Origin: Liquidambar formosana
Taxonomy: Eukaryota; Streptophyta; Magnoliopsida; Saxifragales; Altingiaceae
Reading direction: 5' to 3'
Assembly (NCBI GenBank): GCA_039720395.1
Contig: CM077822.1
Span: forward strand, 21,349,267 to 21,413,266
DNA length: 64,000 nucleotides
The translations under genes were made by a program, and so were the position numbers. Below, piece after piece: positions 34,501-46,717 of this stretch (the first letter of the stretch is position 1; every line of letters begins with the position of its first letter). The notes below the pieces were generated by a model, which ran no database searches, was not told the DNA's origin, and saw nothing but the letters and a program-made list of their open reading frames with translations.

Positions 34501-34559
34501 CATGTTGGTGTAGATGATAGGTAGCGGATGTGGGCTGATGAAATGATATTTGTTGCTAT

Positions 34560-35217
34560 CACAATAACAAATCATTGGGAATTAGATTATCTACCTCAAA
34601 ACTTAGACACATTTCTTGATATCGCGACGATATCGATCACAATCTCACAAAGCCTCATTCCCAAATGAGGATTCTAAGTAAACTTATAGGTCAAAGGCGG
34701 CAATGAGTCGAAACCTATCCATTCTCACAAACCAAACGAGTTCGGTGCTTCAATGCTAAAAGAAGACCAAAACAATAGAATTTTTTTTTTCTTATAATTA
34801 AAAAGAAAAAGAAAATAAGGTATAATAGCTGACGATAGATAATAGAAACCAGATGAAATTAAAAGCATAAAACTACAATCAAACAATTAAGAAAATAATA
34901 GGAAGATCAATATATATGTGTGCAATCATGCATGTTCCATTCAAACAGTTAGTATAACCTCAATATCTACAATATTCAGATTTTATTCACTTCCTTTTTT
35001 TTTTCTTCAAGGTCATGCTTACTCAACATAATGAAGCAATTTTTAACAAGTAATTTTATTAATTTCTTTAGGTCCAATACAATTATTTTATTTGCCCATA
35101 ATATTTTTCAAATGTAGTGAAAAACTAAACCTTATCATCATACTTCATTCATGTCTCTTTTTAAATTTTTAGATTAATATGACTTACGACATGTTTATTA
35201 TGTTTTATGATTGGCAG
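34560..35217 (+). other. 3' end of TNL2 intron 1
   Basis: Homologous to 63480-64000 of TNL3 and, with a deletion, to 5140-5428 of TNL1. It ends in the acceptor AG at 35216-35217. No gene. Confidence 0.75.
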
Positions 35218-36321
35218 TCATGAGGCGAAATTCATCAAGAAAATTGTTCAAGATATCTGGAGTAAATTGTATCAGAATTGTCCAATCTTATATGTTGGCA
35301 AGCAAGAAGTTGGAATAGATTCCCGTGTAGAGAAAATATATTCGTTGTTAGGTGTTGGGACCTGGAATGATGTTCAAGTTATAGGTATTTGGGGAATTGG
35401 TGGAATAGGTAAAACAACATTAGCAAAAGCAGTTTATAATCAAATACATGGAAAATTCGAAGGTAGTAGCTTTCTTGCAAATGTTTGAGAAGTTTCGAGA
35501 GGAGATGGCGGCCTAGTTCATTTACAAAGGGAACTTCTTTCTCAAATCCTAAATGAACCAAATATGAATATAAGCAATGAAGATAGAGGAGTCATTGTGA
35601 TAAAGGAAAGGCTTCGCTATAAAAGAGTTCTTATTATTCTTGATGATGTGGATCAACAAGACCAATTAGAAAAATTAGCTGGAAAACTTGATTGGTTTGG
35701 AGAAGGAAGCAGAATAATCATCACAACAAGAGATAAACATTTGCTAACAACCCATGAAGTCAATGGAATTTATATGGCGGAAGAATTAAAAGATGATGAA
35801 GCTCTTCAACTCTTTAGTTTGAATGCATTCAAAAAAGATCATCCAGAATGTGACTTCTTAGAGCTTTCAAATCGTGTATTAAATTATGCTAAAGGCCTTC
35901 CGTTAGCTCTCAAAGTTTTGGGCTCCTTTCTTTGCAAGAGAAGTGTAGATGAGTGGAGAAATACATTAGATAAACTACAAAGGATTCCAAACAATGAAAT
36001 TCATGAAACACTTAAAGTAAGTTTTGATGGACTAGATCAAATGGAAAAGGACATTTTTCTGGATGTTGCATGTTTCTTTATTGGGGAGAATGTAGATTAT
36101 GTAACAACTGCACTAGAAAGTTGTGGTTTCTGTGCAAAAATAGGACTAAGAGTTCTGACCCAGAGATCTCTCATAACTATGTACACTGGTAAGGTATGGA
36201 TGCATGATTTGCTACGAGGAATGGGTCAAGAAATTGTTCGACAAGAATCCCCCAAAGATCCTGGAAAACGTAGTAGGTTGTGGCTTCATGAGGATGTCTA
36301 TTGTGTGCTAAAAAAAATATG
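35218..36321 (+). pseudogene. TNL2 exon 2: NB-ARC with nonsense and frameshift lesions
   Basis: The P-loop GIGGIGKTT is intact, then TGA at 35486-35488 stops the frame where TNL1 has Lys. The same frame reopens and carries IILDDVD, GSRIIITTRD, GLPLAL, FLDVACFF and MHD. Near the 3' end the A-run has eight rather than nine A, so the exon leaves in phase 2 instead of 0. Confidence 0.88.
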
Positions 36322-36435
36322 GTGAGAACTAAATATATGCATCCTTCCATTTTCATTTAAGAGGCAACAAGCTACATAATTTTAGTAACGCTCAATTTAA
36401 TTTTGCCTCACTTATTCTCTCCTTCTATTTGTCAG

Positions 36436-36708
36436 GGTTTGGAAGCAATTCAAGGTATAACCCTAGAGTTTTGGGAAGCAAAAGAGGTACACGTAAGCAA
36501 TGAAGCCTTTACAGGGATGCACAATCTTAGACTACTCAAGTTTTCTAACGTGCACCCTTTTGGAGACTTTAATTATCTTCCTGATGAGCTAAGGTGTCTA
36601 ATTTGGGATGGATACCCCTTAAAATCAATGCCATCAAGATTTGATCCGAAGAACCTTGTTCAACTTTACTTGCCTTGTAGTCGAATTGAATATTTTTCGG
36701 AGACTAAC
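36436..36708 (+). pseudogene. TNL2 exon 3
   Basis: Same length (273 bases) and splice sites as TNL1 exon 3, and open in the ancestral frame (GLEAIQGITLEF, YLPDELRCLIWDGYPLKS). It is read out of frame when spliced to the shifted exon 2. Confidence 0.85.
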
Positions 36709-36755
36709 GTATGGTTATTAGTTTTTTATCCCAAAAAAAAGTACAATTATAGTTA

Positions 36756-36971
36756 GGGTTTTCTTAACATGTGCTTAAAAGCACATGTTAAGCTGTAATT
36801 AATAACCTAATCATTGACTGAAAAAATGTGTTTTTACAATTTTCCAAGTATTTTTACATTTTTCTAAGCAACTTTCACCATTTACAATACATTTTCATCA
36901 TTTCAAATGCAATAATTGGGCTATTCATTGCAATTTAATGTGTTCTCTTAGGGCACACATTAAGAAAACCC
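36756..36971. mobile_element. hAT-like MITE in TNL2 intron 3
   Basis: Orthologous to 6969-7187 in TNL1. Here the termini GGGTTTTCTTAACATGTGC and GGGTTTTCTTAATGTGTGC (minus strand) are clearer. Confidence 0.75.
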
Positions 36972-37119
36972 ATATAATTAATATGATTTATTTTCCTTAA
37001 AGATTTTTTTTTTTTCGCTTAACAATATGAAAACACACGCACCAATACATGCATCTTCAATTCCTTAAAGAAAGTTATACAGGTTTATTTATTGGAACTA
37101 TTACATTTTTTTGTTACAG

Positions 37120-38538
37120 ATTTTTGAAAACTTGGAATTCCTTAATCTTAGTCACTCCCAGTACCTTCTTGAAACCCCCAACTTCTCAGTGATGCCAAAG
37201 CTTAAAATATTGACTCTTGAAGGTTGTACGAGGTTGGTGAAGGTTCATCTATCCAATTTGGCTCTCAACAGGCTTGTTTTCTTGAATTTGAAAGATTGTA
37301 AAAGCCTTAGAAGTCTTTGGAAGAGCATTAAGTTGGAATCTCTAGAAACTCTTATTCTATCTGGTTGCTCGAAACTTGGCAAGTTACCAGAGAACTTAGG
37401 AAATATGCAAAATTTGGTGGCCCTTTTTTTAGATGGAACTGCTATCAGACAACCACCATCCTCCATCGTACATTTGAGAAACCTTCGAGAATTATCCTTT
37501 CGTGGATGTAAAAGATCAACATCTAATTCGTTGAAATCAATGTTCTCGTCTTGGTTTTTCCCAAGAAAAGTTCCATGTTCCAGCAGTTTGATATTACCTT
37601 CTTTATCAAGTTTACGCTTCTTACGAAGACTAGATCTTAGTGACTGTAATTTATCAGAAGGAGCTATCCTTAGTGGTGATATTGTCAACATATCCTTGTT
37701 GGAAGAGTTGAATCTAAGCAAAAATAATTTTGTTGGCCTACCCGCAACTTTCAGTCAACTTAATTGCCTGGCAGACCTTTGGTTGGAGGATTGCACTAGG
37801 CTTCAAGCATTGCCACCACTTCCGACAAGTATAGGTAGAATAGAGGCTTACGGTTGCAGATCATTGGAAACATTACCATATCCATTGTTGGAAAATTTGC
37901 AACAACATCCTCATTTGCAACAACCTTGTCATCGTCGTTGGATACTTGGCAACTGCAAAAAAATCAATGGCAACATACTTCTTCAACATATTTCTAAATT
38001 CAGAAGTGAGATTATTGTACCCGGAAGTGAGATTCCGAAGTGGATGAATCATCAGAGCATGGGATCTTCAATTTCTTTCGAGACGCCTCCACTTCAATAT
38101 ACTAATGTTAAAGGAGTCGTCGTCTGCGCTATTTTTACGATCAAGAACGCTAGTGTTCATCAATTTCACATTGGCTGCACCTTTCGTGATGTAATTAGCA
38201 ATGACTATTTTTGTTCTCCGTATATTGCTTTCCCTGGGAATAGACACATCGATTCAGATCATATGTGGCTTACACATTTCTCAGATCATTGTCTCATCTT
38301 GGGCGTGAACAGTAGCTCTGATGGAAGGCACCACATTGAGGCTTCATTTGAACTTGTAGGCACAGAAAAGCGTGGGGACGCATGGCTCCAAGTGAAAAAG
38401 TGTGGGGTTCATCTAATATACGAGGAAGACGATGTGCCAAAGATGATACACCACCATCCAAAGATGATACACCATTCGACACTAGAAAAAGACGGTTTGC
38501 TAAAGATGATAACCCACACGGGAAGTTATTATTACTAA
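37120..38538 (+). pseudogene. TNL2 exon 4: LRR and C-JID
   Basis: Open from the acceptor to TAA at 38536-38538. Relative to TNL1 it lacks a 71-residue LRR block and has 19 extra residues (KSMFSSWFFPRKVPCSSSL) in the mid-LRR region. The C-JID begins IIVPGSEIPKWMNHQ. The tail differs: TNL1's acidic stretch is replaced by MIHHHPKMIHHSTLEKD, and a frameshift brings an early stop. Confidence 0.85.
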
Positions 38539-38960
38539 ACATACTAGGAAAAGGCTTGTTGAGGAGGAAGCAAGTGGAAGTCCAAACCCTAAAAGGATGA
38601 GAGGAAACACCAACACAGTGCTTAAACATAAGGACAAAGAATTATCCTAGCAAGCATCGCCACCATGACAACTCACACATCCTCGATCTGTGTACAAATT
38701 CAATGGATTCAAATTCAAATAAAATCATTTATGGGTTGGACGGGGCTGCCTTACTTATCCAATTAAGGATTTGGCTCGACATGGACCTCTCTCAACCGAC
38801 GACCAATCTCAGGTCAATCTCTGATTCACATTCTCTCTTTCATGGCCTCTCCCGTCCCTCCCCTCTGCTCTTTTGATTTCTTCTCTCAAAGCCCTAACCC
38901 TAACCCATAGCTAATCTGATCATATTTTTTATTTTTCCTTAATAACTGTAGCAGGAAAAC
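38539..38960 (+). repeat. Downstream duplicated block, copy B
   Basis: Homologous to 8926-9330. It carries the out-of-frame tail relic EASGSPNPKRMRG (38567-38606) ending in TAG at 38648-38650, and a segment (ctgccttacttatccaattaagg, near 38750) that recurs at 9127, 39905 and 40028. Confidence 0.7.
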
Positions 38961-38979
38961 TCCAAAAACATAATATTGG

Positions 38980-39963
38980 TTCGTGGAGGAATGACTCTTG
39001 TACGAATTATTGCGAGTCTGATACGTCATCTGCCATTAAAGATCTGGTGGGTGGCCAATGTGATGCCGAGGATGCAATCAGGTTCAACTTCCCTGCATTT
39101 TTTCCCATGACTCTGTTGAGTTGAAGCGTAATCGAAATAGAGTGCAAAATATTAGGCCACGGATTGATTACCTTCTCGAGACCTTCAATTCCTCTGCTGA
39201 TACCATAAGCACTATCGCCACACAGGTACATTGTACCCATTGTCTCCTCACTTCCTTTAGCTTCTCTAATGAACAATCTATCAATTGTTTCCCTGTCATC
39301 TCCCTGCCCTGTTGGAAATTTAGACAAACAATCAGGTTGCATTTGTACCTGAAGAAGTTACACAATAAATTCTGCATCTTAAATTAATATTTACTTTTGT
39401 TGGTTCTCTCCACTTTCTCTTTCTACTTTGCATCTCTAGTATGGGAAAGAAGAGAGAAGATATCAAAAAAGAGGGCACCTAGCATCTTCGGTGTGGGCTG
39501 GTAAGCCAATTTTCCATTCTTTATTCTTGAGTTTGGGACTGAAATTTTTTATTTTCAGAGTTTCATTTAAGGGGTTCATGTATTCTCATCTTCGCATACT
39601 CGGTTTTCAATTGGTGACATAAATATGATGAGCAAGTATCACACTGTTCCTCTCCATAAGTGAAAATAATTTGTACAATGGTTTATATGTTTACAGGTGA
39701 AATTTTCTCAAGGATAAAGAATGGAAAATTTTCATAGTTTACAGGTGAGTACTTCCATTCCGTGTTATTTGAATTTGAATTTTTTTTTTTTTTTTTTTTT
39801 TTTAACATATGATTCCTTTAAATTTTTTTCTGGACTATTGGTAACATTTGGATCTGCTAATGTGGTGACCCAAATTGGTGGCACCATTATGACCATTGTA
39901 GGGGCTGCCTTATTTAACCAATTAAGGATTTGGCTTAAACTCAAGGACAAAGAATCATCCTAG
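38980..39963 (+). pseudogene. Relic of an unidentified multi-exon gene
   Basis: Exon-like frames separated by plausible introns: a segment containing VELKRNRNRVQNIRPRIDYL ending at an ATQ|GT donor near 39225; a short piece after ctctag near 39441 reading YGKEERRYQKRGHLASSVWAG; and a C-terminal piece from about 39835 containing TFGSANVVTQIGG and GAALFNQLRIWL and ending KLKDKESS at TAG 39961-39963. That piece has a hydrophobic, possibly membrane-spanning stretch. A frame break near 39108 and the lack of a clear start suggest a relic. I do not recognise the family. Its last codons (LKLKDKESS) also form the end of the relic tail after TNL1, so TNL tail and this gene share 3' sequence. Confidence 0.45.
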
Positions 39964-40356
39964 CAAGCATTGCCAGTGCCACAGCTCACACATTCTCGAT
40001 CTGTGTTAAAATTCAAGGGATTTAGGCGGGGCTTCCTTATTTATCCAATTAAGAATTTGGCTTGTCTTGGACCTTCTCCCAACCGACGACCAGTCTCAGG
40101 TCAATCTCTAATTCACACTCTATTTCTTGCTCTCTCCTGTCCATCCCCTCTGTTCTTTTGATTTCTGCTCTCAATGCCCTAACCCTAACCCTAACCCATA
40201 GCTAATCTTTTTATTTATTATTACAATTTTTTCTTTCCATTTGGGAATGGGAAGTTGGTTCTGATTTCGTTCTTGAGGGCTTAGAGTTTGATTCCAGACC
40301 CAAAAAAAAAAAAGGAAAAAAGAAGAGGTTTTGACTTTCTCTATATGACTTAATCT
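39964..40356 (+). repeat. Partial tandem copy of the downstream block
   Basis: Repeats parts of 38651-38960 (agcaagcattgcca, ctcacacattctcgatctgt, ccaaccgacgaccagtctcagg). It contains a short CCCTAA run at 40177-40198. No gene. Confidence 0.65.
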
Positions 40357-40425
40357 TCTCAAGTGCATTTGCGGGTCAAGTGCACATCTTAACCATTTAT
40401 CGTATCTAAGGTCCACTATTTCAAT

Positions 40426-40859
40426 CATAGTTATTAAATCCGGACTGGACACTGACCCAGTTGAGAGGCCGGGTCACCGAGTCATTGGTTCAACCCTCAG
40501 ACCACTGGTTGGACTGGTGTTATAATTAACAAATTATAAAAAATTGGCTTGGTGGCAAGGGCCTTTAGCATATTCTCTTCCTTGCAATTTGCATGGGATT
40601 CTATTCTTGTGTCCCACTTGCTATGCGCTGAATTATTTTGTCACAAACAAAAGTACAACGCAACTATTGGCAGGTCAAATTGTTCTGATTCACACCGGTT
40701 CACTTAAAATTGTTCCCGTTTGAATGGTTTCTACCGGTTCACTCCAGCTGAATTGCTGGAAGTCTTGAACGATCCTCCAAGAGAACCGAACCGATCTAAG
40801 GGCTGGGTCACCGGTTCACCGGTCAGACAAGCCAGACCGATCCGGGTTTAATAACTATG
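40426..40859. mobile_element. hAT-like element
   Basis: Terminal inverted repeats CATAGTTATTAAATCCGGA and CATAGTTATTAAACCCGGA, with an exact 8 bp TSD atttcaat (40418-40425, 40860-40867). The interior is rich in accggttcac and its complement. It appears to sit inside an older inverted repeat whose ends are ctcaagtgcatttgcggg (about 40357) and its complement near 40890; unit A retains only the left end of that (about 11300-11340). Confidence 0.82.
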
Positions 40860-41359
40860 ATTTCAATAACTAAGATGTGCAAGTGACGATCAAGTGCAGT
40901 TGAGAGGATTTTTTTTTTTTTTTTTGGATAAGTGAGAGGATCTTTTCCCCTCATTACCCGTCTAGCAAGTAGCAACTAGAATATATAACTAGTCTTATTG
41001 TTATTATTTTTCTTGCTTATCTGGAATCTATATATGCGTGCTTCTATGTGCATTTATGATTGTATGTATGTATGTGGACATTTAATTATGCACACATGAT
41101 CCCTGTGAGCACACAATAACTTAAATATCCCACCATAATGAAGGAGAAAATCATGGGTAATGGGTAGTAGATTTGAGCTCAAAATTTCTCATATTTAGGT
41201 CGTTAGAATGCCTTGTTCATGAGGCAAGATTCAACCAACTATAATCTTAAAAAGTTGAGATTATTTTGCTAAAGTTGGACATTTGATTTTTTTTTTTTTT
41301 TTAATTAGTACGAACCATTTTATTGATAAATGAAATCGGATGATGATTATTTCCTACAA

Positions 41360-41391
<32 letters not shown>

Positions 41392-43931
41392 CAAATAAAA
41401 ACGGATGTATGTTTTAAAATCTGCTTTTGTGATATATGGATACAATGCATAGAAATATGCATGCAATGGACTCGTAACCATTTTTTTTTAAACATTCGAT
41501 ATTATTATTAACATTGACTTACCCAACTATTTGGGAAATCTCAACAACACAAATCACTCCAACTCTTCAAATCTAGGTTGTAAAAGAGTGATTGTTTCAA
41601 GAAAATACTCCAACATTTTTGTTTTCCTTCCCCCCCGGGGGTCAAGGAATTGGAGAATTTTAAAATTAAGTATAGAAAATAGTGTAGAAGGATATGGGCA
41701 ACCTACTTTTTTTTTAGGGATGGACTATGGTAGTTTTGTCTATAGAAGACTATGGTCTTGAAGTAGAGTTGTTGTTTTATTAGGTGGGAGTAATATAGTA
41801 AATTTGGGAAACTTAATTGTATGGTATCATGGTAGCCTGCTGAGGGATGCTTGTGATACTCTTTTAAATGATGGTTGTGTGCTTTTATTCAGGACATTTT
41901 GAGCCTATTTTTTTATCGTAATTATTTTATTTTATTTTACATTCTTAACATCTTCCTTTTTTCCCCTCCTTTGAAAAATCCAAATTTAGGGGCAATTGAT
42001 AAAGGGGAAAGGGATTTGAGAATTCAATAGATAGAGGAAGCCCACGCCCTGAAATTTTGCGGCCTTACTTAGTTTGGCAGGTTAGTAGAAGATTAACATG
42101 GGCAGCACAATTTTGGGACAGACATGTACTTAGTGGGCATTGCACTCCTTGCTTCCAGTGAGTATCCAGAACAGCTGCAACAATATAAGTTTTTTTAGTA
42201 TTTTATTCTGTATTGTTCTCCATCAACATAAATGTGGTTATTGTTCTCCATCAACATAGGTGTGGTGGTGTTTTCTTAAAGTAGAATTCACTCCAAAAGT
42301 TATTGTCCTTTCATGAAATTCAGTATGACACGCTCTTGGTCATTGGATGGAGAACATCTATCCAAATTGTGTTGATAAGAACAAATCACTATGGAGGATC
42401 CATGGGACATATAAGCATGTCCCTGTGTCCATAATGAACAAGGCGGCTATTGTGGTATCTTTTCAAAACAGCTATTTCATTTCAGGCTGTCATTAATATT
42501 TTGGAATCGACTTGTTTTCAAGTGCCAGATCAAAATTTTTGTGTCTCGATCATCATTCATAGTTTATGTTATATGCTTCACTCTTTGGTCCCATTTCATG
42601 GCTCATTTTATTTATTGCTTCCTTCTGATCATTTGCGGGTTTAATTTCAATTTTTATCCAAATAACTTTCAAGAGTTTCATAACATAAAAAAGCTGGTTC
42701 CTGCACAATTGCAATGCAAGGTCAGACAGTTTTTCTTTTCTTCATTCTGAGTTGCTAATTTTGGCATTTCCAATGTTGGTGGTCCATTGTTATCAAAAGC
42801 TTAGGCATGTACTGCTGCGCTACCTGCCAAATTGCTAGGCCTATATAGGAATGGAACCAGAATCAGCCAGTGGCTTGTTTTGGCACTTCCTACTTTGATT
42901 TCTAGAATGATTCGTAAGGCATGTATTTTGTGGTGCTTGCTTTTTGAATGACTATATGGATGGTTCACATGCAATGGGTAAACTGTATTAATGTGATATA
43001 TAATGCCAATGGGGCCTTTCTGCTTCAGAATCACTTAGCATATGAATCATAACTGTCAAAGATGCCTATACCCTGTTTTTCTCGGCAGAGATCAAATTCT
43101 TGGAAGCAAAGGATATCAATATTGAGCATATGTTTGTTTCGTTTCAGTTTCACTATTGAAGTATTAGAGGGGATTGAGTGGTCTTATGACAAAAATGAGA
43201 GATACTGAGATAGTGAGATGTGTTCATGACAACCATTGGGTGGTTTTCTACCAGATTATGCTCCTCATCCTGCTATTGTGCCAAAGATGGAAGATGGAAG
43301 CAATCTTCTTCTCCTTTTAATTGTTTGTGAGTATATTGTATCCAGCTGTTAAATAGATCAACTGAAAGAACTTTTGGAAACTACATTAGATGCTATTAGC
43401 TAAATGTTTCCCCTAGTATTTGTGTCTCAGGCTAGGCCCACTCCATATCAAATAATAAAGCAGATGATAGATAAGATGGGTATGCACTATGCTTTTTCCC
43501 CTCTAATTCTTTCATGTTTTTTATTCTAGATGTCCAATATCTTTAGAACTTACGTTTTTATAGGACCTTAAATCTACTTGTTCATGTCTTTTCTAATTAT
43601 TGAAGGTGAAACTTGTCCAAGTCACGAAGAGAGTGTAGGAAGCATATTTTGCTCGGTTATACCTTACAAAGGCAACTTCCACTGTTAGCCCTTGATTCAA
43701 CCAGCAAACATGTGAAACCGGTTATACCCTAGATGCAAACTGCAAATTAACTGGTTAGCTGATCATATCTTCAATGCATGGATAGATGGATTATGAAGCA
43801 GAGACTATCAGTTTTGATATTTGACCTTCTGATGTCATTAACATTGCAGTAAGATGAAAGGTACTTTGGCTCCCCTCAATACTTATTATTAAATTTATTT
43901 TCATACGTGAGGTGTTGAAACTGTCTTTAGA

Positions 43932-44224
43932 GCGTGTTTGGCAAGAGCTGAATTGGGGGGAAAGGAATGGTTGAAACTATTCCTTTCCCTTGTTTGGCAT
44001 AGGTGGAAAATGTGGAATCATTAGAAAGGAAAGGATGGAAGGGATTTGGAATGGCATCCATACAGTTTTTTATTCTGCCCATAAGTGGGTGGATTTGGGG
44101 GGAAAGGTAAGCTTATTTAAGAAAGGCTTTCCCTCCTATTTCAAAACTAAACCTGAGAATGGAATTTTTTTTTTTCTTTCCATTGATTCTTTTCCTTTCT
44201 TTTAGAATCTCTTGTGCCAAACAT
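43932..44224. mobile_element. Foldback MITE, copy B
   Basis: Orthologous to 14204-14503, with the same GTGTTTGGCAAGAG and TTGTGCCAAACAT ends. Confidence 0.6.
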
Positions 44225-45707
44225 CGTGTTTTGTGCCCGTTGCGTACATATTACCATGGAACAAGGACATATTCCAAATTTATCCATTTGCATAAGTTTG
44301 ACATGGAAAATATTGGACCTCTTTTAAGTATGACATTAGCCACAGGCATACTTTAGTTGGTTAGCAATATGGCCAAGTTGTCCCACACCTTTTTATTCCT
44401 AGAGAAGGCGTCTTGATGCATGCGGCAGCTTGGCCTGGATCTCCCTCCATGTCTTTGCCCAAGTGGAATTAGGGCAGGTTTACTTAGTGCAACTAATATA
44501 TATTTCATTGCTACTGAGATGGTAAATGCTAATTTTCTGCCATATCACATGTAGGTGCCTATACAAGTAAACTAGTGTTTGGCATGCAATGATGGAATGA
44601 AAATTGTGGAACCTGCAAACCCATCAGCACAAGCTCCTTCTGTCTTATGTTTTATCATCCACAGAAGTGGATGGCTAAATTGATAAATTCTATTCACATG
44701 GTCGTCATTCAATTTGGATGTTAAACAATTGGTATCTGAAGTGTTCTTTCTTTCGTTTTTCTTTGTACTATTTTTTTCATTCACACTCTCAACTTAAAGA
44801 TATGAAACTTAAAAAGGCTGCCTCTCACGGGCACGTGCGCCGTAGCCCCTCATTCCTTTTAAAAGATAGGTTTGCCCTTTTAACAATCTGTAAAGTGATT
44901 TAAGTGAGTTGATCTTTGTTGTCTTTCCAAACTTTATAATATCATGAATTTCATTTTATATGTTTTTTTAATAAAGTTTCGGCAATTTTGCTTGATCAGC
45001 AAACACAACTTCAGCAACCTTCTTTGGGTGGTGTCAAGTCCAGCAGGGTACAGAGAAGCCATCTTTAATTGCTTACTTAACATACCAGTGACAGCATCTT
45101 TGGTATCCTGGGTCAATTGGTTGTGTTCAATTGATATGGTATAAAAATTATGGAATTCACACAGAAATTTCTCTATTTACCAAAATTATATTCTCTTCAC
45201 ACAAAGAAATTTCTCTGTTTACCAAAATAATATTCTCTTAAAAAAATTATATTCTCTATTGACCAACCCCATCCTTGCTTCTAAACGGAGAACTCTGGAC
45301 TTGGATTTAGTGCTAGGAAAATTATATTCTCTTCACACAAAGAAATTTCTCTGCTTACCAAAATAATATTCTCATCACAAAATTATATTCTCTATTTACC
45401 ATCCCATCCTTGCTTCAAAAAGGGAGAACTCTGGACATGGATTAAGTGTTGGACTTGCCCGGCACTGTGCTAGGGTAATCTGACTTGTTGAGTTTATATT
45501 TTGACAGAAAGATAAAAAAAGGTGTTGTTGAAATAACTAGGGGTAAAACTAGAATTTTTTATTTGGGGTCGTTATCTCTGCACTAACATATATACATATG
45601 GCATATGTTTGTATATTCTGTGTAGGAGGAGAAATAAATCTGGAGGTGCCACTTCATCAAATTTTGAGGTGCCAATTCATCAAATTAAACTGAATCAAAA
45701 TCCAGAG

Positions 45708-45905
45708 AACTCCATAACCTGTCAACAAACGAAGAAAAAAAGGAGAGGAGTGCGAAATCCATAACCGATTGGAAAATCTTCCATAAACACTGTCGGCAAA
45801 TTCCATAACCCACCAAAATTGTCTTCAGGCGAATTCCATAACCCACCAACCATCCCCAACACAAGAAAATATTTATTAAATAAAAAACGAAAATTCCATA
45901 ACCCA
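45708..45905. repeat. Dispersed TTCCATAACCCA motif cluster, copy B
   Basis: Same five-copy cluster as at 15470-15670, with similar spacing. Confidence 0.6.
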
Positions 45906-46401
45906 AACAGCTTCGACAACCCATTGTTACAACACGAGCATGGCTTTTGAACCAAATGATATTTCAAAACCATATTGGGAAATGGCAGAGGTTTTGGTTG
46001 CAGGATTTTAAAAATAATTTAAGTATTTTTTAATGATTGGCTGAAAGCTTTTTTGGGGAAAAAAAAATGATCAATTTTATGTTGAAATATTCTGAAGCAT
46101 CGAGCCTAATCTTTATGACATTCTTGAGAAGTCTCATTTTTTCTTTTTCTTTTTTTCCTTTTTGAATTTGTGAACAGGCAGCTAATTACACTTCCGGTGG
46201 TTAAAAACCTTGCGGGTAGAGGAGAAGAAGAAGAATTGAAAATTTGGTGAGATGGAAACTGCTAGATGCTGCCAATATTGACTTATATTAAGAAACCGAC
46301 ATTATACTTTCGGCCATGGAAAAAGTGAATTGGGTATTCTATTGTCTCTTTGATGGGTAAATTTGATCAGATTTTGGAAGAGTATGGACCAGCTAGCTAT
46401 C

Positions 46402-46717
46402 TGTTGAAAATATATCACATCCCACATCGCCCAAATATTGGGTTTGACATAGGTTTATGTACTTGTTTGGGCCCTCCACTTACAAGCTTAGGCTTTTAAG
46501 TTGGAAACTTAACATGGTATCAGAGCATATCGTTCTTGGACATATTAAGCCCGTATTTGTTATCCACGTGATAGGTCTATGTTAAGCCTACATGTGAGGG
46601 GGAGTGTTGAAAATATATCACATCGCACATCGCCCAAATATTGGGTTTGACATAGCTTTATATACTTGTTTGGACCCTCCACTTACAAGCTTAGGCTTTT
46701 AAGTTGGAAACTTAACA
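46402..46717 (+). mobile_element. TRIM retroelement with complete LTRs, PBS and PPT
   Basis: Two 113-base direct LTRs (46402-46514, 46605-46717) start TGTTGAAAATATATCACAT and end AACTTAACA. Directly after the left LTR is TGGTATCAGAGC (46515-46526), the initiator-Met tRNA primer-binding site; directly before the right LTR is the purine tract gtgagggggag. The internal region is 90 bases and non-coding. This is the definition of a terminal-repeat retrotransposon in miniature, replicated in trans. The LTRs differ at only a few positions, so insertion is fairly recent. Unit A (near 16140) lacks it. A TSD is not clear. Confidence 0.92.

Larger units (their letters stand above)
18268..38538 (+). pseudogene. 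TNL2: disrupted TIR-NBS-LRR gene
   Basis: Exons equivalent to TNL1 lie at 18268-18779, 35218-36321, 36436-36708 and 37120-38538, with conserved splice sites. Two lesions break it. TGA at 35486-35488 replaces the AAA codon that follows the P-loop region, giving a 260-residue TIR plus partial NB product. One A is missing from the A-run at 36310-36317, shifting frame into exon 3 and a prompt stop. Otherwise the motifs (GIGGIGKTT, IILDDVD, GLPLAL, MHD, LRR, C-JID) remain readable, so decay is recent. Intron 1 is 16.4 kb and holds a 9.5 kb foldback element plus several other insertions. A truncated TIR-containing protein could still be made from the 5' end; that is inference. Confidence 0.88.

Noticed and set aside
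34306..34575. His/Pro-rich minus-strand ORF
   Set aside because: Product of a GAT/GGT microsatellite-like stretch inside an intron.
40177..40198. Telomere-like CCCTAA repeats
   Set aside because: Only about three units, and the duplicated copies at 9265 and 38890 have one or two; a short microsatellite, not an interstitial telomere.
46402..46717. Cassandra-type TRIM with 5S rRNA-like LTR
   Set aside because: I see no 5S-like internal promoter in the 113-base LTR; it fits a generic TRIM.
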